A stretch of 64,000 nucleotides of DNA from Bactericera cockerelli (Eukaryota; Arthropoda; Insecta; Hemiptera; Triozidae), in the NCBI GenBank assembly GCA_024516035.1, contig CM044959.1, forward strand, positions 26,407,669 through 26,471,668, given 5' to 3'. Position numbers and translations under genes: made by a program. Below the pieces are notes generated by a model. That model saw nothing but the letters and a program-made list of their open reading frames with translations, did no database searches and was not told the origin of the DNA. Within the stretch, counting starts at the first letter, position 1. The number at the start of each line of letters is the position of its first letter. Positions 44,950-54,690 of the stretch are shown here, piece by piece.

Positions 44950-45216
44950 GTAAACCGTTCCAGAAACACTCTCAAAATCCCCAAAAACATGGGTTTGATG
45001 GCAGAGATTGCCTCAGATAATAATCACGCCCTTTGTCAATATTATTCTTGTCAATAAAGAGTTATTATTGTTATTATAATCTCCTTTTCAACGGTCAATC
45101 AACTCACCTTGGTTGGTTATTGCGTTCAAATTAACCAATCAGAGTGCATTGTGTGACGGTTGAAACTGAGATTCGGGGATTTTGTGAGTGGAGAGTATTT
45201 CTGGAACGGGCTACAG
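44950..45216. repeat. MITE with CCGTTCCAGAAA inverted ends
   Basis: The left end 'gtaaaccgttccagaaacac' with 'tctcaaaatcccc' matches the reverse complement of the right end 'gtagcccgttccagaaatac' with 'tctcc..cacaaaatcccc'. Size about 267 bp, non-coding. The ends resemble those at 6274 and 12678, suggesting a shared family. Confidence 0.6.
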
Positions 45217-46001
45217 GTATGCTTTTATTTCTTTACATATCATAATATATGTACATATCCTCTCATGTTCTTTTGTGAGGTATCATAATGATAACTGTAC
45301 CCACTGCTTCGGTTCATAGGAGCTCACGAGGCAAAGTAAAATTTTATTTAATTGTTTCCTATACCAGAATTAAATTAAACTTTTGTCTGCTTTCCAAAAT
45401 GCCATGAACGTTTATTTCTCTTCGCAAAAAATAACACCTAATGGGAAAAAGTACAATAAATTAACTTCTAACCGTTCCCACCCACAGATACAGTTCATTT
45501 CAAAGTTTCTGCTGCAATAATTCTCTTTTTATATTACAAATAGAAGAGGCAAAGAAGGGAGTGTGCCTCTCACTTTCTCCCATCCCTTCATTCACACTCT
45601 CTCCCATCCCTTCATTCACACTCTCTTCTGTATGTAAATTTTTCATTATTTCTCTTCTTTTTCATTCCAGTTTTCTCTTCACTGCTTTTTAACTTTTATG
45701 ACCGATCCCTTTTCCTTATGAACAATAACCATAAAGTCCATAAACACATTTGAAAACATAGCCCTTTTAAATTATCAATCATATAATTTTCCATCTACTA
45801 TACAACAACAACAAAAATGTTCCCCCGTTCTTTGAATTATGAATGAACTTCTTCGCGAAAATTGATTGATCACCATTCTGAAAAAAATCCTGTGAAATGC
45901 TATAAAAGCTCTAAAAACACTCCAAAATTACGACGGAAAATTTAAGTGCTGATTTAAAAATGAAAAATTAAAAGTCGTAAAATAAAACAATAGGCTTGTT
46001 T
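45217..46001. other. no feature seen
   Basis: It has a 24-bp duplicated phrase ('cattcacactctctcccatc') near 45587-45625 but no recognisable gene. Confidence 0.45.
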
Positions 46002-46032
46002 TACTTCCGAAAAATTTCTAATATTAGAAATC
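46002..46032. repeat. solo repeat-head palindrome
   Basis: 'acttccgaaaaatttctaat' followed by 'attagaaatcg' is the same palindromic head as at 43689-43724, here without the downstream array. Confidence 0.5.
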
Positions 46033-46139
46033 GCTACTGATCCAGGGTAATTTTTTTTTATAAACTTCTCAAAGTTTTGCAATCGAGGTTCCCCTGTTTT
46101 GTGGTACGATGGTTCTCCACTTTCCTTTGTTGAAAAAAC

Positions 46140-46612
46140 CAATTTTTTAGGATCAGTATGGGATCATATAAGATAAATTGGCTCCCTCATATTAACTACA
46201 CCAAAGAGCGATCCCGCACAGCTCTAAATGCTCTTAAAATGGAAAAAGTATGGAATTCGCTGGTCACTCTTGCTCCACCTTTAGAAAGCGTATATTCTGC
46301 CTATATTTAACTTTGGATGCACAGTTTACAACTCGGCTAAAGAATCTAACCTGAACAAATTAAACCCTGTTCACAATTTAGGTATCCGAATAGCAACTGC
46401 AGCATTGCGCTCAAGTCCTGTACAGAGCCTATACGTTGAGTCGGGTGTTCTGCCATTAGCATTAAGAAGAGCCAAGTTAACAATTAATTATGTTTCCAAT
46501 ATAGCATCTTGTCCTAAAAATCCAGTTCATAATCTACTTATGACACCCAACATGGATGTGGTTAATTTTCCATCTAAAAAGACTCTGGACCATGTGCATG
46601 AGATTCAGTAAC
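46140..46612 (+). pseudogene. LINE RT thumb fragment (third family)
   Basis: Peptides such as 'FNFGCTVYNSAKESNLNKL', 'GIRIATAALRSSPVQSLYVE' and 'RRAKLTINYVSNIASCPKNP' align with 'LDYGCVIYASAKPSQLNKL...GIRIATGAIRSSPIPSLYVD' in the LINE at 20641-23700. They also carry on past the point where that copy is frameshifted. Stops and frameshifts lie in the first half. This is an isolated scrap of ORF2 between the RT palm and RNase H, without poly-A or target duplication that I can see. Confidence 0.75.
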
Positions 46613-46653
46613 ATGAAGAGTTTCTCATCAGTTATTCAATAAAATTGTAAATT

Positions 46654-46712
46654 CGCACCCAGGTCACCATGCGTGCAATGCCTAGCGCGCTAACTCACTT
46701 TGCCACGGTGAC
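46654..46712 (-). repeat. SINE-3 head fragment
   Basis: The minus strand reads 'gtcaccgtggcaaagtgagt' then 'tagcgcgctaggcattgcac', as in the 12353-12551 copy. Only the tRNA-like head survives. Confidence 0.55.
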
Positions 46713-47059
46713 TACTATGGCTGTGGCTCATGAGTTTTCTAATAAAAATAGGTGTTACCTTTACGTATTCCCGAAAAAAAGACCGAGAAAAAACCCGAAT
46801 AAAAAACATTAGTTACCAGATATTTTGTATTAGCTAGGGATAGTAAAAAAAAATAATATTATCTACTTCAAAAGAAATAAAGTTAAACGACGCCACTGGT
46901 AAAAGTTAAATTCAGACGACGCCACTGGTCTGATTCGAAAGTTTCTAAATTTGGCGTGAGAAAGTTGCAACCAAACAGTTCTCAGGGACCCTTCCTTATC
47001 TGACTTCTACCTGCCACCCGATCGTTTGACCAATCAGAATCGAGGAAAATTTAGACGCT

Positions 47060-47549
47060 AGCCATGAAAATCACTTTGTATTCAGTTTGGTTTGGTGTTT
47101 CTTGTGTTAACGTCGTCGCGTCAGTGTGTTCCTCAGCTTTCGATTTTTATCTTTTTAGTGTAAAGTGCTTAGTAACTCATACAATTAGGGTTCTTTTATG
47201 ATTTATTCATTCGGATTGTTCTTGATTTCGTTGGGTTAAACATACGTTCTGACTTGAGAAGTCTCCGATCAGATGTAATATATTAAATTTAAATACCATT
47301 TCTTACTGAGCATGCAGAACATAATAAATAATCGAAACCACACACAATTTTTCGGCCGCCGGAAATATAAAAATACAGAGAAACAGTGCGCAACAGGTGG
47401 TGATTTTAATTTTCGAGCTTTCCGGTACGACAAAACTGTTATAGATACCTGAGCGTAGAATATTACCAACCGGCGAAACACGGGAGAACCAGCTAATTTC
47501 CATTACCGGGTGGTTCAAATTTCGCAGCACGTCAGTTCTACATAACCAG
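47060..47549 (+). other. possible 5' exon ending in a strong donor
   Basis: The region ends 'cataaccag|gtaagagttc', a good splice donor. It is less repetitive than its surroundings. Upstream there is a CCAAT motif ('gaccaatcagaatcg', about 47029-47043) and initiator-like TCAGT phrases. No convincing coding frame reaches the donor, so it would be a 5' untranslated exon if real. Weak case. Confidence 0.2.
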
Positions 47550-47622
47550 GTAAGAGTTCTTGTTTGTTTCTATCATTGTAAAAAATATACTTACTCGTTA
47601 TGGGCACAATGTTCTACCCCCA

Positions 47623-47744
47623 GGGTCGAGTTATAAAACATGATTGAATTTAAGATAAGACAGACAGACTGTCCCTCCAGTTGAAACTCCGACTTGAGGG
47701 AGATTCTTTTATCTCAAATTTAATCCTGGATTATAATTCGGCCC
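47623..47744. repeat. MITE, GGGTCGAGTTATAAAAC ends (degraded target site)
   Basis: Inverted ends 'gggtcgagttataaaaca' and 'ggattataattcggccc' flank about 120 bp. Same family as 53004-53130. The flanking triplets no longer match, so the target duplication is lost. Confidence 0.65.
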
Positions 47745-47770
47745 TTTTAGAGTAAATTTCACTTTGTTGA

Positions 47771-47803
<33 letters not shown>

Positions 47804-47814
47804 CATATCTCCAT

Positions 47815-48110
47815 TGCCTTTATCCCAAATTAGATAATGTTGCTATTGGGGTCGGTCTTGTTCAACCTCATATTTGAGGTTGGTAAAGTGGAGCACGTTT
47901 TTTTACGTCAGAATGCCCTTCCTAACATCAATGATTCTCTTTAGTTTGACGGGAATGTTACCCTCCGTTCTCTGGGAATCGTACCAGCTACCCACATTAA
48001 CATCACCCAGCCCGGATAAGGCTCACGTGTTTGGAGGGAATAGAATTTTCTTCGAAAAGTCTGTCCCAACTGGGGATTGAAGTGGGGATTTCAGGACTAC
48101 GGGCATTCCT
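47815..48110 (-). repeat. SINE-4 copy
   Basis: Body and tail phrases 'attggggtcgg.cttgttca', 'tgcccttcctaacatca' and 'gctacccacattaacatca' match the 27960-28262 and 48560-48810 copies. The tRNA-like head (right side) is mostly lost. It is preceded by a 34-T run at about 47771-47804. Confidence 0.65.
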
Positions 48111-48324
48111 AAAATTTTCAAGTCAAAAGAAAAGTTCTGTTCTAAAAACTAGCTGTTTTCGAATTGTTGCATTGTTGTGTCATACTTTAGAGAGGTCTGC
48201 GTTCTCCATTTCGCTTTCTGTTCAAATAGCTTTAAAATACATCTTTCAGTGCTGCATGCTGCATGTTGCCTCAGTAAAATACCACCACATTATTTTATTT
48301 TTTTAAAGACGAAATAACAGTTGT

Positions 48325-48440
48325 GGTAGACACTTGTGGTCTGTGTTGTAGATTACCCAAATACCCATCCCGTAGTATGCCTCCCCTCTGATGGGCGAGA
48401 AGTGACACAATATTTCCCATTTAGGTGCTGGGTCAACACT
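48325..48440 (-). repeat. SINE-1 body fragment
   Basis: 'ccatcccgtagtatgcctcc' and 'cctctgatgggcgagaagtg' are nearly identical to the 40885-41183 copy. Head absent. Confidence 0.65.
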
Positions 48441-48559
48441 GACATTCTCTGTTACTAAGCCTAATAATTCCGTGTCCGTGAGATAGGTATTGATACCTAA
48501 ATCACAGTGGTGAGAGGATTATATGGACGCCCAGATCCAATGCCTAGGCTCCTTTCATG

Positions 48560-48810
48560 TCCATTGATTCTATTTGGTTTTAACGTCCTGACTTGAGGTA
48601 GACAGGACGGGGGTTTTACCCTCCATTCGCTGGGAATCGTACCAGCTACCCACATTAACCTCACCCAGCCTGGGTAGGGCCGGAATCGCCAGCCTCACAT
48701 GTTCGGAGGGAACAGAATTTTCTGTGCGAAAAGTCTGCTCCGACCGGGAATCGAACTCAGGATCTCTGGACTACGGGCAGTAGTCACAACCGTTACTAAG
48801 CCTGATATTG
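48560..48810 (-). repeat. SINE-4 copy with best tRNA-like head
   Basis: The minus strand begins 'ggcttagtaacggttgtgac', then 'tactgcccgtagtccagaga', B-box 'gagttcgattcccggtcgga', then the shared body with 'ggttaatgtgggtagctggt'. This copy gives the clearest Pol III box A/B layout for the family. Confidence 0.7.
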
Positions 48811-49680
48811 ATATTCATTTTATTAGATTAGAGTTATATTAGAGTTTAGTTAATCTAAAACTTCATTACTAAAACCACATCTTTATGTTATGCTGTATGT
48901 TACTAAAACCAGCCTTCGTGACGGAAAATTTTGTTTTAGAATACCTATCGGTCAGCTGATGAAATCTATGGGTCGGCTTGGATTTTCTAATCCTGTTTCA
49001 TAACACGGCCCTAGCTTCTCTAGACTCGGACCTGTGCTGCAGGGATTTATTGACACGAAGGAAATATTAGTATCTCTATTGAAAGATGATAAATTCCTCC
49101 CCTTGGCTAGTGTCCAATATATCCTAACAAATGATTACACATGGAAAAATTCACAGGGTTCACTCATAGCTTCTAATATCGTTGGTTGTTCTCTCCATTT
49201 ACAGAAAAGAGTAGGATTTGGATTGTATCAAAAAATCCAATTTATCAAAAATGTGTAAAAAATATAAAAATTATGTAAAAAATTGTATTGTAAAGGCTGG
49301 AAGGGTAACTTAAAAAGTATAGGGTGCCTACCTACATTTATATTACGATGTTCCTGCATAGAGAGCGTGAAGGCTCGGTCATTTGAACGTAGGAAGGCAA
49401 TTCGGATCTTGCAAACTTTTTGAGGTGTGCCTTAAGTTTTATTTCTTTTTATAATGTTTATGATGAGAGTTTACGAACTTTATTAATTTCAGAGCAATGA
49501 AACAAAAGCCAATTCAGGCGTTTATTACTCATGATATCACTTCTTTTTGGAAAACAGCGTTCTCCTTTTTTTACACAAGTTATCACTCATCAATGCACTG
49601 TTGTAGAACAATTTATATAGGAAAAGCTACACCATATCCAATGCAGGAAGCCACTACGACAGTAATCCAGATTCCCTCCT

Positions 49681-49737
<57 letters not shown>

Positions 49738-50423
49738 TTCACTCTTTCTCTCTCTCTCTCTTTCACTCTTTCTCTCTCTCTCTTTCTATTCCCTATATTT
49801 CCCTTCGTATAGTTCACCTACTCCCCCCTCTCCCTCACCGAAACATATTTGCTTTAACACATGCTTTGTCATCCATATTTTATTCATTTCAAATTAAATT
49901 AATGTTGTTTTGATTGCATCCTTCTCCTCATTTCTAATTTCATTTGTAAATTCAATTTTTTTTTTATAAATTTAATGCTCTCTTTCTATCTCTCTCTCTC
50001 GTCCTCTTTCTCTATCTCTCCCTCTCCTCCTCTTTATCCCTGTCTCCCTCCTCTTTTTATCAATGTCTTCCTCCTTCCCTCTCTCTCTCTCATTATCAGC
50101 AATTATTCTTGCATGCATTCTCCTACGCTCCATGCTTTTAGTGTTACTGTTTTTAGTTTCCACAATTTTTTAACAGGCTATTAAACTCTATGAGCAGTGA
50201 CCTGAGATGACGAACATCAGAGTGCATGTAATTTATCACTCGAGTTGGACTCATTTCAACAAGTAGGTACCTAACTACTTTGTGAAATAATTTATCAGAA
50301 GGGCTTAATCGAATCCACTTGGAAAACCAATTTGGTATATTACCGTCGTAATTATGATATACCTTCATCCATGGTACAATGGGACATAGTTCCTTAGTTG
50401 GGTACGTATTTAGCTAGTACTTT
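48811..50423. other. no gene seen; CT microsatellites
   Basis: (TC)n tract at about 49680-49790 and TCTC-rich DNA at 49978-50095. Open frames through these are compositional. No recognisable gene. Confidence 0.55.
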
Positions 50424-50608
50424 AATAATAATAATATCAATATTTAGTAGAAGGTAACCACCAGGCGAGGTTAATGCTCAAAGCATATTCTACCACCAAA
50501 CCCTAAGATTCTTATTATCATATTAATGAGGAAAAATTCGTGCATTCGATTCGAACCAAAGGATCTCTACGCTACCTGGATTATTAGACTAGCGCATTGA
50601 CCACTTTC
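50424..50608 (-). repeat. SINE-5 copy with tRNA-like head
   Basis: On the minus strand: 'agtggtcaatgcgctagtct' (A-box), 'tttggttcgaatcg' (B-box), a shared body with 'taacctcgcctggtggtt', and a TTA-rich tail. A headless relative is at 42569-42670. Confidence 0.6.
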
Positions 50609-50726
50609 TTCTTTAGAAACTAAGAGAACCCATATACTTGTACAATGTACATACATTTTTAATCACCAAAGGACATTTATTTTTGAGTAAATGAGTACCA
50701 CTGCATCAGTAGTCTAGTACCCAAAA

Positions 50727-50792
<66 letters not shown>
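50727..50792. repeat. (TC)n microsatellite
   Basis: A TC dinucleotide tract of roughly 60 bp with one early interruption. Confidence 0.95.
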
Positions 50793-50794
<2 letters not shown>

Positions 50795-50940
50795 GTGCCA
50801 ACAGTAGGAACAGTTCAGCAAGATAGAACACACAGTTACTCCTTATAACGTGTTTCCCGGAGTAATAAAAGCTCTGAGCTTGTACTTGCATGCCTTTTAT
50901 TATTTGGCAACAGTGAAACAGCTGCAACTGTAAGCTCCTT

Positions 50941-51400
50941 CCACACTCTCTCTCCCTTTCTCTCTCTCCCCTTCTCTCTCTCTCTCCCCTTCTGTCTGTC
51001 TCTCTCAATCCTCCTCCTTTCCTCCTCTCTTATCTCATCCCTTCTCATTTGCTCTGTTATTCTTTCTCTCTTCCAGCACATCCGCTCTGTACATCCAATT
51101 TTCTGAAAGTACAAACCAATAAATATAATTGGAAAAACATGGAAAGATATAAAGAAAAAGGAGGGAGAAAGAGAGCAAGATAAAGAGTGAGGGAGAGAGG
51201 AGAAGATGGGGGTCAGGAAGAGAAAGAGAGAAGAGGGGGTGAGGGAGAGAGAGTGAGGGGGAAAGAGGGTGAAATGAGAGAGACGGGGTGAGGGAGAAAG
51301 GGGGGGGAGGAGAGAGAGGGGGTGAGGGAGAGAGAGGGGGAGGAGAGAGAGGGAGTGGAAGGGAGGAAAAGGACTGGATAGGAGGAACAGGGAAGAAAAT
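50941..51400. repeat. CT-rich then GA-rich low-complexity region
   Basis: The left part (50941-51060) is TCTC-rich and the right part (51140-51400) is GAGA-rich, so the two halves are roughly complementary in composition. The long minus-strand frame 50836-51537 is compositional and not called. Confidence 0.7.
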
Positions 51401-51651
51401 ATAGCTCTAGGCTTCTTGTTCATTGTACTACCTAATAGAAACACAGCATGGCTGAAACCCGGCCGAATTGCGAGTAGCAATCTGCAATGGAAACTGGCGA
51501 ATTTCTTGTGCATATTTACATTTATATTTTCCCTCAAACCTCAAACCACCTGTTATAAATAAAATATCAAATGCATTTGTGACGCTGACATAAACTGTGG
51601 CTTGATTTGGAACTCGGAAACGGTTGTCAAATTAGATTATTGTCGACAGTG

Positions 51652-51850
51652 TGATAATAATAATAATATCGTCTTATTTATACTGCCCGATTAGGACTAT
51701 TAAAGTCCCATTTTTCCAGCAGTAAGCCCAAGACATATTATTATGTAGTAAAAATCCCAAATGGGAGGATAACTTGTCATGTCCCGGCTGGGTTTCGAAC
51801 CCACGACCTCTGGAATCTCTCGATTCACAGAGTGCCTCTACCGGGACAGA
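51652..51850 (-). repeat. SINE-2 copy with tRNA-like head
   Basis: On the minus strand the head keeps a seven-pair acceptor-like stem (TCCCGGT with GCCGGGA) and the B-box 'gtgggttcgaaaccc'. The body 'atgacaagttatcctcccat' and '(ATT)n' tail match 11113-11326. Likely the youngest SINE-2 copy here. Confidence 0.75.
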
Positions 51851-52714
51851 TGCTACCGTGTGATCTTCATATGTGATTGGGTTTCTTATTAGATGTGTAT
51901 AAAATACTCTTTCTTTTGTTTATTAAAGGATTTTTATTTATTTTATTTTTGTCATTGGTAGGGAAGGCCATTCCATACAGCCAAAGGGTTCTCTACGTAC
52001 TTAAGTTTTAGTGTGTGGTTTTAAATGAGGAAATTTAAAGTTCAGAATTGCACTTGTGATCTCGATTTGATCTATTAATTCCGCCCTATCAGCTTTTTAC
52101 CATGCATCTGACATACTTTAGGCATTTAATGATTTAATCAGTGTAAATAAACAATAAAATGAATTCAATTGTAATGAATTCAAAAGTATTATAATTGTTC
52201 GTAAAATTCGTGAACAAAGAACTATATTAGTGAAGCTTATATTGGCAATTACAATATCTAAACCATCATGAATAATTCCATGTTGAGATTTCTATTATTC
52301 TAAACTAAAACAATGGTTAAGTGTTAAAGGGAGGTAAAGGGGGCAAAAGTTGTCCGCTAGGGACTAGTTTTACCCGTGTGACAATGCATGTGTCAATAAT
52401 GCGCAAAGTTGTCCGAACAAAAATGTTTACCATTTTCAATATTGTCCTTGTTCTAGTGACATAGGTCACTGTGGTAAAGGTCTGTGGGAGGGGGGGAGTT
52501 AGTCCATCCAGATGACATTCTCAGATTGTTTAAAACTATTTCTAATTTTAATCGCCAAAAGTACACTTCGTGTAACAAATTTTTTAAACGGCGGAACTTT
52601 ACTTAAAAGTTTATAAAATACCTATATTGCCCACATCATAAATTCTATTCAATTTGTATGCAGATTCTTTGTGATACGATGTCACGACTTTAGGGTGTGA
52701 CATGTCAATACGAC
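51851..52714. other. no gene seen
   Basis: Contains one end of the TTA-type MITE ('tctattaattccgccc', 52071-52086). Otherwise unrecognised. Confidence 0.45.
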
Positions 52715-52930
52715 ACTCAATCACATATTTGTCTGGTGAAATTTACTTGCTGGTTATGTCAACACTGGTCGCTATCCTAACAAATTTAATAGTTTTATAC
52801 ATTCTTCTTCACGAGGTATGGAAGTGGACTCAGGACATCGAAGCAGAATTATTTTCACCTAGGCGGGAACCGATCCAGGGTCACTTGTGAGCAAGCCGAG
52901 TGGCTATTATACTCATCCGGCCAGGATGGC
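52715..52930 (-). repeat. SINE-3 copy (diverged)
   Basis: The minus strand begins 'gccatcctggccggatgagt' and has a B-box-like 'ctggatcggttcccgcc'. It ends near 'ggatagcgaccagtg', the SINE-3 tail phrase. Confidence 0.55.
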
Positions 52931-53003
52931 TTTTGACTTCGCCGTTTTCACAAATAAACAAAAAAATATACTACAGCTAAGGAGTTTGCAAGATAACATT
53001 TTA

Positions 53004-53130
53004 GGGTCGAGTTATAAAACAGGATTACATTTAAGATGAACCAGACCTTTCCTCAAGTCGGATTTTCAAACAAGCACCCAACTTGAGGGACAGTAGCTTC
53101 TTAATTTTAATCCTGTTTATAATTCGGCCC
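53004..53130. repeat. MITE, GGGTCGAGTTATAAAAC ends, TTA target site
   Basis: A 127-bp element with inverted ends 'gggtcgagttataaaacagg' and (reverse complement of the right) 'gggccgaattataaacagg', flanked by TTA on both sides (53001-53003, 53131-53133). PIF/Harbinger-like by target site and G-rich ends. Confidence 0.75.
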
Positions 53131-54418
53131 TTACAGTTTGTGCTGAACCTAATACCTGTACTAAAGGGTCCATTAAGTTAAATCCTTTCTCTCTAGGTTA
53201 ATCCTAACTCGTAGTGAAGAGCGGTGGAAACCTTGTCGTTTCAATTAGCATTTTATTTTCTAAGATTGAAATTCCAAATGGGTAGGAGTAACATTAAATT
53301 TATTCAACCGAGCCAGGGAGGAGCGGGCAAACCTTGCGATGAAAGGTTAATGGCGATTATGATGATAATTATTGTTATCATAGCAGTATAAGGGTGGGAC
53401 GGCAGAGTAATGTCTGCACTAACAGGTGCTGCTGAAGCCATTTCTCTTTTAATTAGTTCTTTTTGTGTTTCATTTTCCTCCTTTGCAAATTTTAAAAGTC
53501 TTGGAATGTTAGGTCATTGTACTCCTCTACCACCCAACCTCAATGGGTATTTATTTACGATGTGCCTGTATGTCCTATATTAATACGAAGAAGTAATATT
53601 TGATTTTTCATCGATCTTTCTAGAGATTTTTTTATTATCTTTGCAACCAGGTCAGATAATAATAAAATCTTTGAATTATAATATAACATAACTCATGCAT
53701 GGGACATAAAAATAATATATGTAAACAATAAAATTAATTATCAATATTATTTCCAAAAAAATTCTATTAATATTGGAAATAATGTTTTGTTCTGGGGTTG
53801 TTTTTCTCCACATTATTTTGTTAATTACACTACATTCATAGCATATACGATGCACTACATTCATAGCTTGTACAATGCACTACATTTTATAGCATTAACC
53901 AAGTAAAACAATAGAGAAAAGAAAGATAGCAGAAGGAGAGATAACGTACTGTAAGAGGAAAGCTTTAATAGGATGGAACAACTGATGAAGCAGTAAGGGG
54001 TGGGAAGACGGGAGATGGGGGGGGGGGCATTACAGGAGCAAATAGAAGTTTTCTATTGAATTGTCCATTGTCAATTTTGCTAAAAGAGCAATATGATATT
54101 TCCTCTACTGCCAGCGTACCATAAGTATTGAGCACAGTGACCAACCTATTGGGAATTTTTCCAAACTTTGTTTTCGAGAACATTTTTATTTCCAAGTTCT
54201 CGATATAGATATGTATGTATGTATGTTGTAATTATGTATGTGGCTATTGAGTGAGAATTGGAAGTCGTTTGTTAAGGCTAGAGGAGAAAAGTCAGAATAC
54301 TGTCAGCTTGCAAAATTTAGACTTGCTGAAGCAAATTGAATGTCCTGGATTTTTAGGGTCACTGCAGCGGACATTACAGGTTGGTTAAATTTTTGTAGCT
54401 ATTCACTACTATTCAGGT
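53131..54418. other. no gene seen; small tandem repeat 53817-53890
   Basis: 'cactacattcatagc' recurs three times at roughly 28-bp spacing. A G-run occurs at about 54018-54029. No recognisable coding region. Confidence 0.5.
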
Positions 54419-54690
54419 AGTCACCGTGACCGAGCAATGTAGCACACTAGGCTAGGGCACACGGAGACTTGGGTTTGAATCCCAGCAGAATCAGAATTAT
54501 TCGGTTCTGTACTTGCAAGTTACGGGGTCCACTTATACCCCGTGAGGGAAAATGAGTAGCCACTTTGATGTGAGTAGCGACCAGTCGTGGAATTGTGGGC
54601 AAAATAATAAGGTAGGTAATAGGATATTAATAAAAGTCAATAAATTCTGCGCTATGCACTAAAATTATGATGATAACAATAACAACACAA
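54419..54690 (+). repeat. SINE-3 copy, near full length
   Basis: Head 'gtcaccgtgaccgagcaatg' with B-box 'gggtttgaatcccagc', body 'ggttctgtacttgcaagtta', tail phrase 'gtagcgaccagtcgtggaat', then an AT-rich end with 'gatgataacaataacaacac'. Confidence 0.7.

Noticed and set aside
45100..45115. Strong minus-strand donor (AAG|GTGAGT)
   Set aside because: Lies inside a MITE with inverted ends; no adjacent open frame.
49497..49913. 138-codon frame after an acceptor-like 'attaatttcag'
   Set aside because: The frame runs mainly through a (TC)n microsatellite; its first 50 residues have no recognisable motif.
50836..51537. 233-codon Ser/Leu/Arg/Glu-rich minus-strand frame
   Set aside because: Runs through CT- and GA-rich simple sequence; no motif and biased composition.
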